From contig CAYQPF010000008.1 in the NCBI GenBank assembly GCA_964419225.1, positions 1 through 64,000 of the forward strand: a stretch of 64,000 nt of DNA. The letters run 5' to 3'. The number at the start of each line of letters is the position of its first letter. Within the stretch, counting starts at the first letter, position 1. Under the pieces are notes generated by a model. It was not told the DNA's origin and did no database searches. It saw only the letters and a program-made list of their open reading frames with translations. The position numbers and the translations under genes were made by a program. Source of the stretch: CAYQPF01 sp964419225 (lineage in GTDB: Bacteria > Cloacimonadota > Cloacimonadia > Cloacimonadales > CAYQPF01). Below are positions 1 through 8,202 of the stretch, in pieces.

Positions 1-1829
1 TGATTTATCATGGTCAGGAAACTACTCAGTCTGCATCCAGAATGGTATATTACAACTATATCCAAAACGGACAAAATGCCAACAGTGGTAGAATCACTAC
101 CGATGCTGTACGTCAGGGATTCCCTGGTTTTGATATTGATCCTGTTACAAATGATCCTTTCGTAGCTTGGCATGGGGAAATGGCCACCGGATCAAAATTA
201 GATTGCGGTATTTCTTACGACCAATATCATCTTTTTAATACTCCTAATATGTGGAGTACTTATAATGTTCTAATTAATAATGGCAATGGCCCCGATGAAT
301 TTATCTGGCCTTATGTTTTTATTGATGAATCACCTTTAGGTGCAGAGTACAGAAGAATTTATGCTTATGGCTCTAACTCAACAGCAGGTGCCTCCGGAAG
401 CCCTTCAGAAAATGTAAAATTGAACTATACAGATATTACTACTGAAATGCTCGATGGTACAACTCCATTATCATGGACTAGCAGAACTATTCCTCAAATG
501 GATGATTGGCACAATGATACAGCTTTCCATCGTCCTCAGGCAACTTTTTTTGTAAAAGGAAATATTGTAGGTTGGACTGGTTATGTTAATATGGATTCAC
601 TCTTAACTGCAGAACCAGATTTATTCGTTTTATATAACACAAACTACGGTGAAGGCGATTTTACGCTTGTAATCGAAAATTCAGAAATGAATGTTCCAAA
701 TCCAATGAATTATTTCACCACTACTGAACAAATGTTCTTTAGCCCTATTAATACTCACCATATGAATTGTACCTTTGACAACTTAGGTCAGCTTCAAATG
801 GTACAGTGCTGGGGATTACAAGTTTCCGGTGGTTATTATTGGAATTTCCAATTTGTAAAGAATGTTCAATTCAATTTCACAACCGGACAATTCACTGTTC
901 TTGATATTGAACCTAAAGGTGCTGACGATGCTAATTATTTCACATATGAAAATGATGGCTATATTTATCTTCCTTGGGATGAAAACAATGATGGAACAAT
1001 TGATGAAATCGGTGACAATGCTGGTACTCCTTACCCTATCATCAGAACAGATTTCCCCTTCTACTGGTGGGATTATAATGATACTTTCAATGAAAACAAT
1101 TTCAGAATAGTATCTACTCCTGGTGATGATTACTTAGTTGGCGTTTGGCAAAATAGTGACAAAGCAAGACAATTCCATGAATTCACAGATACAGACTACA
1201 CTGATTGGGCTAACGTTCCTGAATTAGTTGTAGAAATTTCTGGTGATAATGGTCAACACTGGAGCAAACCTTTCTATTTCAATAGTATTGATACTCCTGA
1301 AATATTCGGCGGAATGATTCCTGAATATTTTTATCCATGTGATACTGTAGAAAAAAGAGTAGAAAATGGTGAAACCATTTTAAGAGTCCATTTTATGTTC
1401 TATAATGACCTTAGTTATGGTTCTTTTGTACAATCTAATGGTGATAACATTGGTGGAAACCTGATGTATATGGCTTTAGATTTCAACATTACCCAGATGT
1501 TAGCCAACAATAAAATAATTGGTTCTAACGATCCTGTTAATGTTGTTAAAGTTCCTAAATTACTTCAGAAGAACTATCCTAATCCTTTCAATCCATCTAC
1601 TACTATTGTTTATAACAATCCAGTAAATCAGAATGTTAATATTGCAATTTATAATGCAAAAGGTCAGTTGGTTAAGACTCTTCTTAATGAAGTTAAAACT
1701 GCCGGTCAACATACTATTGAATGGAATGGACAAAATGACAATAACCAAACAGCTACAAGCGGTATTTATTTCTACAAGATGACTGCTGGTAACCAAACAG
1801 AAATGAAGAAAATGGTTCTTGTAAAATAA
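1..1829 (+). CDS. Secreted sorting-domain protein, paralog 1 (5' end outside window)
   Basis: The reading frame is open from base 3 and aligns with about residue 88 onward of the next gene (2255-4327), so the true start lies upstream; the ATG at 42 is internal. An EF-hand-like loop (DENNDGTIDE) lies near 980-1010 and an Asp-box (SGDNGQHW) near 1240-1265, which suggests a beta-propeller-like secreted protein that may bind calcium. The last 80 residues form a FlgD-like/type IX-style sorting domain with NYPNPFNPSTT and SGIYFYKM motifs ending in VLVK. Known for the family: such tails direct proteins out across the outer membrane. It is the first of three tandem copies and ends before a GAAA-loop terminator. 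The specific function is unknown. Confidence 0.85.
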   Translation, partial: IYHGQETTQSASRMVYYNYIQNGQNANSGRITTDAVRQGFPGFDIDPVTNDPFVAWHGEMATGSKLDCGISYDQYHLFNTPNMWSTYNVLINNGNGPDEFIWPYVFIDESPLGAEYRRIYAYGSNSTAGASGSPSENVKLNYTDITTEMLDGTTPLSWTSRTIPQMDDWHNDTAFHRPQATFFVKGNIVGWTGYVNMDSLLTAEPDLFVLYNTNYGEGDFTLVIENSEMNVPNPMNYFTTTEQMFFSPINTHHMNCTFDNLGQLQMVQCWGLQVSGGYYWNFQFVKNVQFNFTTGQFTVLDIEPKGADDANYFTYENDGYIYLPWDENNDGTIDEIGDNAGTPYPIIRTDFPFYWWDYNDTFNENNFRIVSTPGDDYLVGVWQNSDKARQFHEFTDTDYTDWANVPELVVEISGDNGQHWSKPFYFNSIDTPEIFGGMIPEYFYPCDTVEKRVENGETILRVHFMFYNDLSYGSFVQSNGDNIGGNLMYMALDFNITQMLANNKIIGSNDPVNVVKVPKLLQKNYPNPFNPSTTIVYNNPVNQNVNIAIYNAKGQLVKTLLNEVKTAGQHTIEWNGQNDNNQTATSGIYFYKMTAGNQTEMKKMVLVK

Positions 1830-1901
1830 CATTGCAGTATATTTTGTTATGTGTAAGCTGACGAATTTACTGAGGTTTATAACGTAGCAAAGAATAATTA
1901 A

Positions 1902-1926
1902 GGGTACGAGAAATCGTACCCTTTTT
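1902..1926 (+). terminator. Rho-independent terminator with GAAA loop
   Basis: An 8-bp stem GGGTACGA/TCGTACCC closes a GAAA (GNRA-type) tetraloop and is followed by TTTTTG. It ends the transcript of paralog 1. The same loop and near-identical stems follow the next two paralogs. Confidence 0.85.
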
Positions 1927-2060
1927 GTTTATAAACTCTAACCTGGACAAGCCAGAACTAAAAATGTTGAATTGCAGAATACCTGTCTCTGTGTTCTCAA
2001 TGAACTCAGTGAGAAGCCTTTCAATCCCTTCTTGCCATTTTCCCTTCTCCCATCCAATTT

Positions 2061-2096
2061 GTCCATCTAGCCCATACAGTCCATCTAGTCCATATA
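2061..2096. repeat. 9-bp tandem array, GTCCATNNA class
   Basis: Four exact 9-bp steps: GTCCATCTA, GCCCATACA, GTCCATCTA, GTCCATATA. The same class recurs at 4518, 20257, 27745 and, reversed, at 40367. It lies between a terminator and the next promoter. No coding role is seen. Confidence 0.8.
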
Positions 2097-2172
2097 GACT
2101 GCCAATAAATGAAAGAATTTGAATTGTTAAGTACTAATTAATACGATTATTTTATAAATGCAAAATTAAAAC

Positions 2173-2201
2173 TTGACACAGAAATACCCTTGAAGTAATA
2201 T
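2173..2201 (+). promoter_or_regulatory. Sigma-70 promoter of paralog 2
   Basis: TTGACA (2173-2178), a 17-bp spacer, and TAATAT (2196-2201). The same boxes with the same spacing precede paralog 3. The leader to the start codon is about 45 nt and carries a strong GGAGG ribosome binding site. Confidence 0.8.
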
Positions 2202-2254
2202 TTGTATGTTTTTAGGTTAAGAGAAGGAAGAATAAAAAAATAGTTGGAGGAAAA

Positions 2255-4327
2255 ATGAAGAAACTCATTATTGTCACCTTGGCAGTTCTCTTTGTGATGA
2301 CGATTTTTGCTGATGTTCAGCAGAAGGATTTTTCAAAAAGAGCTATCGGCACATCCGGTGAAGTGTTAAAAGCACAAACCTTAAACAGGACTTTACCTGC
2401 TGAAGTGTCTATAGCTTATGCACCAATTCCCTTAATGTTCTCATATTATGATTATTTTATAGGCAGCTATGCTGAAATACCTATAAGAATGCAGGATAAT
2501 GGTGCTGGAATGTATTTGATTTATCATGGAACAGAAACAACTCAAACATCTTCACGTAAAATTTATTACAATTATATCCAAAACGGTCAGAATGCTAATA
2601 GTGGTAGAATAACTACTGATGATGTCCGTCAGGGTTTTGCCGGTTTTGATCTTGATCCGGTAACTAATGATCCTTTTGTTGGCTGGCATGGGGAATTGGC
2701 CACAGGATCAAAATTGGATTGTGGTTTCGCTTATGATCAATATCATCTTTTTAATACTCCTAATATGTGGAGTAGTTATGAAGTAGTCATTAATAATGGT
2801 AACGGTCCTGATGAATTTATGTGGCCTTATGTGTATATTGATGCTTCCCCGCTTGGTGCTGAATATAGAAGAGTTTATGTCTATGGATCAAATGCAACAG
2901 CAGGTGGTGCCGGTAATCCTTCTGAAAATGTGAAACTGGCTTATGCAGATATTACTACTGAAATGCTAGATGGAACCACACCCCTCAGCTGGACCACTAG
3001 AACAATCCCCCAAATGGATGATTGGCATAATGATACTGTTTTCCACAGACCATCACATTCCTTCTTCTCAAGAGGTTCTTTAGTAGGCTGGATGGGTTAT
3101 CTCAATATGGATTCAACCGCAACGGCCGAACCGGATTTATTTGTTCTTTATAATAACAATTATGGTGAAGGTGATTTTACTTTAGTTATTGAAAATTCAG
3201 AAAGATTTGTTGCTAACCCTTTAAACTACTTTCCGACGACTGAACAATTGTTCTTCAGTCCTATAAATTCTCAAAATTTTAATGTTACCTTAGATCAATT
3301 TGGAAAATTACATATGGTAGGTTGCTGGGGCTTGCAAAATCCTGGTGGTTACTATTGGAATTTCCAATATGTCAAAGATGTTCAATTCAATTTTGCTACA
3401 AACCAATTTACAGTGCTTGATATTGAACCTAAAGGTGCAGATGATGCTAATTATTTTACCTATGAAAATGATGGGCAAATTTACCTCCCTTGGGATGAAA
3501 ATAATGATAATGAAATCGATGAAATTGTTGAAGGCAACCCCGTGATCAGAACTGATTTTCCTTTCTATTGGTGGGATTATAATGATACTTTCTATGAAAA
3601 TAATTTCAAAGTAGTTGCTAATGCAAATAACGATTACATGGTAGCAGTCTGGCAAAATAGTGATAAAGCAAGACAATTCCACGAATTTACAGACACTGAT
3701 TATACTGATTGGCAGAATGTTCCCGAAGTTGTAGTTGAAATATCCGGAGATAGCGGTCAACATTGGAGCAAACCTTTCTATTTCAACAGCATTGATACAC
3801 CTGAAATATTCGGTGGGATGATTCCTGAATACATTTACCCTTGCGATAAAGTTGAAGTACGTGTTGAAAGTGAAGAAACTATTGTCAGAGTGCATTTTAT
3901 GTTCTACAATGACTTAAGTTATGGTTCTTTTATCCAGTCTAATGGCGATAATGTTGGTGGAAACGTTATGTATATGGCTTTGGATTTCAATATTACCGAT
4001 ATGCTTGCCAGTGGTAAGATTGTTGGTTCAAATGATCCTGTAGCCGTTAATAAGAAAATGCTTCTCAATAATTATCCTAATCCTTTCAACCCATCCACTA
4101 CAATCGCATTTAACAATCCTAAAACTCAGAATGTTAATATAGCTGTTTATAATGCAAAAGGTCAGTTGGTTAAGACTCTTCTTAATGAAGTTAAAACTGC
4201 AGGACAACATTCTGTTGTTTGGAATGGACAAAACAACAATAATGAAACAGCTACAAGCGGTATTTATTTCTACAAAATGACTGCCGGTAACCAGACAGAA
4301 ATGAAGAAAATGGTTCTGGTTAAGTAG
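2255..4327 (+). CDS. Secreted sorting-domain protein, paralog 2
   Basis: The 690-residue protein starts with a Sec signal peptide (MKKLIIVTLAVLFVMTIFA). The body is one long conserved region shared with both neighbours. Near residues 414-424 is the acidic loop DENNDNEIDE, and near 495-503 an Asp-box (SGDSGQHW), the S-x-D-x-G-x-x-W motif typical of BNR/sialidase-like beta-propellers. Residues ~610-690 form a FlgD-like/type IX-style sorting domain (NYPNPFNPSTT, SGIYFYKM). The start is supported by TTGGAGG 8 nt upstream. A 55-bp stretch of the sorting domain (4146-4200) is identical to paralog 1 (1648-1702), consistent with recent gene conversion. Secretion is well supported; ligand or enzyme activity is unknown. 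Confidence 0.9.
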   Translation: MKKLIIVTLAVLFVMTIFADVQQKDFSKRAIGTSGEVLKAQTLNRTLPAEVSIAYAPIPLMFSYYDYFIGSYAEIPIRMQDNGAGMYLIYHGTETTQTSSRKIYYNYIQNGQNANSGRITTDDVRQGFAGFDLDPVTNDPFVGWHGELATGSKLDCGFAYDQYHLFNTPNMWSSYEVVINNGNGPDEFMWPYVYIDASPLGAEYRRVYVYGSNATAGGAGNPSENVKLAYADITTEMLDGTTPLSWTTRTIPQMDDWHNDTVFHRPSHSFFSRGSLVGWMGYLNMDSTATAEPDLFVLYNNNYGEGDFTLVIENSERFVANPLNYFPTTEQLFFSPINSQNFNVTLDQFGKLHMVGCWGLQNPGGYYWNFQYVKDVQFNFATNQFTVLDIEPKGADDANYFTYENDGQIYLPWDENNDNEIDEIVEGNPVIRTDFPFYWWDYNDTFYENNFKVVANANNDYMVAVWQNSDKARQFHEFTDTDYTDWQNVPEVVVEISGDSGQHWSKPFYFNSIDTPEIFGGMIPEYIYPCDKVEVRVESEETIVRVHFMFYNDLSYGSFIQSNGDNVGGNVMYMALDFNITDMLASGKIVGSNDPVAVNKKMLLNNYPNPFNPSTTIAFNNPKTQNVNIAVYNAKGQLVKTLLNEVKTAGQHSVVWNGQNNNNETATSGIYFYKMTAGNQTEMKKMVLVK

Positions 4328-4352
4328 GGACTAGCGTCCAGCATATTTTATG

Positions 4353-4380
4353 TGACTCGTAACAAGTTACAAGTAACATT
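4353..4380 (+). repeat. 7-bp tandem array (TRACNNG) in 3' UTR
   Basis: Four heptamers TGACTCG, TAACAAG, TTACAAG, TAACATT run directly into the terminator of paralog 2. The bases between the stop codon and the array (4328-4352) look like decayed units of the same kind. Compare 6790-6852 and 20639-20694. Confidence 0.75.
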
Positions 4381-4405
4381 AAGGCACGAGAAATCGTGCC
4401 TTTTT
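4381..4405 (+). terminator. Rho-independent terminator with GAAA loop
   Basis: Stem AAGGCACGA/TCGTGCCTT around a GAAA tetraloop, followed by a T-rich tail. It ends the paralog 2 transcript. Confidence 0.85.
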
Positions 4406-4424
4406 CTTACTACTAATCTTATAG

Positions 4425-4460
4425 CCGAAATGGCCTTATTTCGGATAGAATAAATAAGGC
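4425..4460. other. Two mutually exclusive hairpins
   Basis: CCGAAAT (4425-4431) pairs with ATTTCGG (4438-4444), while GCCTTATTT (4433-4441) pairs with AAATAAGGC (4452-4460). The two stems share bases and cannot form together. The segment lies between a terminator and the paralog 3 promoter, so any function is unclear. Confidence 0.4.
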
Positions 4461-4517
4461 TCAGACAATGAGTTGTCTTTCTGCTTACTGCCGAATGGCC
4501 TTCTGTTTTTCTATATC

Positions 4518-4562
4518 GTCCATTTAGTCCATACTGTCCATAAAGTCCATATGGTCCATCCT
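4518..4562. repeat. 9-bp tandem array, GTCCATNNA class
   Basis: Five exact 9-bp units: GTCCATTTA, GTCCATACT, GTCCATAAA, GTCCATATG, GTCCATCCT. The phase is perfect; only the last three bases vary. Confidence 0.85.
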
Positions 4563-4636
4563 TTTATAATTAATCTCAAAAAAGCACCTGAGTAGTTACA
4601 ATTTCTGATAAAAAATCTATTATTCCGGATTAAAAC

Positions 4637-4665
4637 TTGACACAATAATGTACTACATGTAATAT
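4637..4665 (+). promoter_or_regulatory. Sigma-70 promoter of paralog 3
   Basis: TTGACA (4637-4642), a 17-bp spacer, and TAATAT (4660-4665), the same boxes and spacing as the paralog 2 promoter. Flanking bases (AAAAC before the -35, TTTG after the -10) are also shared. Confidence 0.8.
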
Positions 4666-4719
4666 TTGCATGTTTTCAGGGTAAGAGAGTAGATAAATAA
4701 CAAAATAGTAGGAGGAAAA

Positions 4720-6789
4720 ATGAAACGTGTATTTATCGTCACTCTGCTCGCTTTTTTTGTCATATCCATCTTTGCCGAAGTCAGACAAAATGATGGGACT
4801 AAAAATGCACTTAACACATCCCCATGGATGCTGAAAACCAGAGCATCAGACAGAGCATTGCCTGTTGAAGTAACCATTGCTTACGCACCAATCTCACTTA
4901 TGTTTTCTTACAACGATTATTTCATGGGAAGTTACAGCTCAATTCCTATCAGAATGCAGGATAACGGAGCCGGGATCTACATGATCTATCATGGTCAGGA
5001 AACCAATCAAACGGCTTCACGCAAAGAGTATTACAACTATATTCAGAACGGTCAAAATGCTAATAGCGGGAGAATAACCACTGATAACGTCCGGCAGGGT
5101 TATGCCGGATTTGATATCGATCCTGTCACAAACGATCCTTTTGTAGCCTGGCATGGGGAAATGGCTACAGGGTCAAAACTTGATGTTTCCTTAGCTTATG
5201 ATCAATATCATCTGTTTAATACGCCAAACATGTGGAGTTCTTATAATGTCGTAATCAACAATGGTAATGGCCCGGACGAATTTATCTGGCCCTATGTACA
5301 TGTGGGAGAATCACCCATGGGAGCAGAATATCGCAGAGTCTATACTTATTCTTCAAATGCCACAAATGGTGCTGCTGCTAAACCTTCAGAAAATGTTAAG
5401 CTGGCCTATACAGATATCACTACTGAAATGCTCGATGGTACTACAGCGTTTGACTGGACAATCACAACAATACCACAAATGGATGACTGGCATAATGATA
5501 CTGTATTCCATAGACCCTTCTATTCCTTCTTTTGCGATGGACCAAGGATCGGCTTTATGGGCTATTTAGTCATGGATTCAACTTTGGTGGATGAACCCGA
5601 CTTATTTGTATTGTATAATGATAATTATGGCATGGGTAATTTTACCCTGGAAATAGTTAATTCTGAAAGATTTGTAGAGAATCCTATGAATTACTTTAAT
5701 TCAATTCCACTATTTTTTAGTCCTTGTAACTCTAATTATTTCAATGTAAGTTTTGATAGTATTGGCAGATTACATATGATCAGCAGTTGGGGTTTACAGA
5801 ATCCGGGAGGATATTATTGGAATTTTCAGTATGTCAAAGATGTTCAATATGATTTTACTACTAATGAATTCAAAGTCCTTGATATTGAGCCTAAGGGAGC
5901 TGATGATGCCAATTATTACTCTTATGAAGATGATGGTCTGATCTATCTGCCCTGGGATGAAAATGCTGATGGTATTATTGATGAGATTGGTAATAACGCA
6001 GGTACCGAGTATCCAATTATCCGCACAGATTTTCCTTTTTATTGGTGGGATTATAATGATACTTTCAATGAAACCAATTTTAAAATAGTCAGAACACCAG
6101 GTGATGACATTATGGTTGCTGTATGGCAAAATAGTGATAAAGCCCGTCAATTCCATGAATTTAATGATACTGAATATACTGATTGGGCGAACGTGCCCGA
6201 AGTGGTTGTGGAAATATCCGGGAATAATGGTGACAATTGGAGCAAACCTCTTTATTTTAATAGTATAGATACTCCTGAAGTATTTGGGGGGATGATTCCT
6301 GAATATATTTATCCCTGCGATGTCGTAGAAAAAAGAATTGAAAATGGTGACACCATAATCAGAGTTCATTTCATGTTTTATAATGATCTCAGTTATGGTT
6401 CCTTTGTTTATACAAATGGAGACAATATCGGCGGAAATCTGATGTATATGGCTCTGGATTTTAATCTCTCTTTGTTGTTTAACCCTGCCAATGATCCTGT
6501 CGCTGTAGCAGCTCCGAAAATGCTCAAACAGAATTACCCCAACCCCTTTAACCCTTCCACCAGAATTGAATTCAACAATCCTAAAACCCAGCATGTAAAT
6601 ATTGGTATATATAATTCCAGAGGCCAACTAGTAAAAACACTTGCTAATGAAGTTATACCTGCCGGAACACAATATAAAGTTTGGGATGGCCTGAATAATA
6701 GTAATGAAACGGTAACCAGCGGTGTCTATTTCTATAAAATGACTGCCGGCAACCAAACTGAAATGAAGAAAATGGTACTAATTAAGTAG
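4720..6789 (+). CDS. Secreted sorting-domain protein, paralog 3
   Basis: The 689-residue protein has signal peptide MKRVFIVTLLAFFVISIFA, the shared body, an acidic loop DENADGIIDE near residue 412, and a C-terminal FlgD-like/type IX-style sorting domain (NYPNPFNPSTR, SGVYFYKM, ending VLIK). The Asp-box is altered (SGNNGDNW, Asp to Asn), unlike paralogs 1 and 2. It is the most diverged of the three at the DNA level. The start is fixed by GGAGG upstream. It has its own promoter (4637) and a terminator (6852), so the three copies are probably separate transcription units. Function beyond secretion is unknown. Confidence 0.9.
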   Translation: MKRVFIVTLLAFFVISIFAEVRQNDGTKNALNTSPWMLKTRASDRALPVEVTIAYAPISLMFSYNDYFMGSYSSIPIRMQDNGAGIYMIYHGQETNQTASRKEYYNYIQNGQNANSGRITTDNVRQGYAGFDIDPVTNDPFVAWHGEMATGSKLDVSLAYDQYHLFNTPNMWSSYNVVINNGNGPDEFIWPYVHVGESPMGAEYRRVYTYSSNATNGAAAKPSENVKLAYTDITTEMLDGTTAFDWTITTIPQMDDWHNDTVFHRPFYSFFCDGPRIGFMGYLVMDSTLVDEPDLFVLYNDNYGMGNFTLEIVNSERFVENPMNYFNSIPLFFSPCNSNYFNVSFDSIGRLHMISSWGLQNPGGYYWNFQYVKDVQYDFTTNEFKVLDIEPKGADDANYYSYEDDGLIYLPWDENADGIIDEIGNNAGTEYPIIRTDFPFYWWDYNDTFNETNFKIVRTPGDDIMVAVWQNSDKARQFHEFNDTEYTDWANVPEVVVEISGNNGDNWSKPLYFNSIDTPEVFGGMIPEYIYPCDVVEKRIENGDTIIRVHFMFYNDLSYGSFVYTNGDNIGGNLMYMALDFNLSLLFNPANDPVAVAAPKMLKQNYPNPFNPSTRIEFNNPKTQHVNIGIYNSRGQLVKTLANEVIPAGTQYKVWDGLNNSNETVTSGVYFYKMTAGNQTEMKKMVLIK

Positions 6790-6852
6790 TGACGAGTGAA
6801 GTGTGACTAGTGACGTATGACGAGTAACCAGTAACATGTAACAAGTAATATA
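6790..6852 (+). repeat. 7-bp tandem array (TRACNNG) between stop codon and terminator
   Basis: Nine heptamers start on the base after the TAG stop codon: units such as TGACGAG, TGACTAG, TAACCAG, TAACATG, TAACAAG. Nearly every unit starts with TGA or TAA. Since 7 is not a multiple of 3, stop codons fall in all three frames. The array ends at the terminator stem. Confidence 0.85.
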
Positions 6853-6875
6853 AGGCACGAGAAATCGTGCCTTTT
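6852..6875 (+). terminator. Rho-independent terminator with GAAA loop
   Basis: Stem AAGGCACGA/TCGTGCCTT with GAAA loop, identical to the paralog 2 terminator. It sits at the convergent end with nadD. Confidence 0.8.
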
Positions 6876-7469
6876 CTATATATCAGATATGATAGAGGAA
6901 TTGTTTATTATTTCATTCTTAATAGCTTCTGGTACCAGTCCGTCGATAGATTTACCTGTTCTGAGATTTTCCCTGATCAAAGAAGAAGAAACAGGCATTA
7001 CCGGATTATTAATGAAATGAAGTTTGTGAGCATAACTTAAATCCGAATAAGAGGCCTTACCGGCACTGTTTCGGGATAATACTATAAAGTCCACTTCGTT
7101 GATTAACTGCTCGGAATTGTGCCAAAATTGGAGTTGTGGGACATTATCTTCGCCTATGATAAAAAAGAATTGAGTATCCGGGTATTCTAAATGAAATTTC
7201 TGCATGAGGACTTGTGTATAAGATGGGGAAGATGAAGGTTTATCAAGATCAGAATATATGAAAAAAGGAAAGGGTTTGATTGCTTCTTTGATTAATGAAG
7301 AGCGAAATTCATATGTGAGAATGGCTTCATTGGCTTTATGATGAGGATTGCCCGCCGGGACAAAAAAAATGCCGTTTAGGAGGAACCTGTTATATACTTC
7401 CAGAGCTATATAAAGATGTCCATTATGGACAGGATTAAAAGTTCCTCCTAAGATGGCAAATTTCTTCAC
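6876..7469 (-). CDS. nadD: Nicotinate-nucleotide adenylyltransferase
   Basis: The 197-residue protein transfers AMP from ATP to nicotinate mononucleotide, giving deamido-NAD in NAD synthesis in the cytoplasm. The nucleotidyltransferase motif GGTFNPVHNGHL is at residues 8-19 (G-x-F-x-P-x-H-x-G-H), and SSSLIREN near residues 161-168 matches the second ATP-binding motif (ISSTxIR) of the family. Length is normal for NadD. The start codon overlaps the stop of the upstream BamD-like gene by 4 nt (ATGA), implying translational coupling. Last gene of the three-gene unit 8697 to 6876. Confidence 0.93.
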   Translation of the reverse strand: MKKFAILGGTFNPVHNGHLYIALEVYNRFLLNGIFFVPAGNPHHKANEAILTYEFRSSLIKEAIKPFPFFIYSDLDKPSSSPSYTQVLMQKFHLEYPDTQFFFIIGEDNVPQLQFWHNSEQLINEVDFIVLSRNSAGKASYSDLSYAHKLHFINNPVMPVSSSLIRENLRTGKSIDGLVPEAIKNEIINNSSIISDI

Positions 7470-8194
7470 AATTTGGTGCTGAGTTTTGTGATCTTTTTAG
7501 TTTCTTTGGATAGAGGATACTTCGCGGTCAATTTATCAAAATAGATCTTAAAGGCAGGTTTATCTTTTCTTTCATAACTGATTTTGCAGGCATAATAGAG
7601 AGATTTTCTGTCAACATCATTAGTATTTCCCAGATCAATAACTTCATCAAGATAGAGCATGGCCCCGCTATAGTCATCTATTCTGTAATAAATATAACCA
7701 TTATAGTATTTTTTTTCAATCAGTTTATATTGGCATTGAGCAATGATATCCAGTGCTTCTTTAGAAAGACTGTCACCCGGAAATTTATCTAAAAAAACCT
7801 GTAAAGCATCTATTGCTTTTTTTGTTTCTTCCTGAGTATATTGGGGAGGGAGGGATTCCATAAAAAAGCAGTAACCGATTCTGAAATAACCCAGGTTAAT
7901 ATCCTTATAATCCGGGAATAATCTCAGTAGTTCTTCGTATTCCAATCTGGCTTCAGGATATTTTTTTTGCAGAAAATAGCATTCAGCTGTTCTATTCTGG
8001 GAATAAGAAGTGAATTTGGAATTTCTTTCGAAAACAATTTCCTGATAAATTTTAATTGCTTTATCATATTTTTTCTTTGAAAACAAATCGTCTGCGGTTT
8101 GAACTTTTAGATCAATCGGTTGATCTTTGCTGTTTTTGTTAGCAGAGCAGCCGAACAAAACTGCAATAATTAAGATAATAAGAATACGTTTCAT
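7466..8194 (-). CDS. bamD: BamD-like outer-membrane assembly lipoprotein
   Basis: A 242-residue lipoprotein: signal sequence with lipobox LFGC (Cys16), followed by TPR-like helices (for example FSKKKYDKAIKIYQEIV, and a segment YFRIGYCFFMESLPPQY that resembles the tyrosine-rich middle of BamD). Known for the family: BamD is a lipid-anchored TPR subunit of the BAM complex that inserts beta-barrel proteins into the outer membrane. Length and repeat layout fit BamD; a YbgF-like TPR lipoprotein is the main alternative. It lies 8 nt downstream of an unknown exported-protein gene and overlaps nadD by 4 nt. Confidence 0.8.
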   Translation of the reverse strand: MKRILIILIIAVLFGCSANKNSKDQPIDLKVQTADDLFSKKKYDKAIKIYQEIVFERNSKFTSYSQNRTAECYFLQKKYPEARLEYEELLRLFPDYKDINLGYFRIGYCFFMESLPPQYTQEETKKAIDALQVFLDKFPGDSLSKEALDIIAQCQYKLIEKKYYNGYIYYRIDDYSGAMLYLDEVIDLGNTNDVDRKSLYYACKISYERKDKPAFKIYFDKLTAKYPLSKETKKITKLSTKL

Positions 8195-8202
8195 ATTAGC
8201 AC

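Noticed and set aside
1925..2122. 65-codon ORF after paralog 1
   Set aside because: It starts in the terminator tail and its Pro/Ser-rich end is just the 9-bp GTCCAT array translated.
5794..6627. 277-codon minus-strand ORF opposite paralog 3
   Set aside because: Shadow of the paralog frame: a similar antisense ORF occurs opposite paralog 2, and the protein is Ile-rich without motifs.
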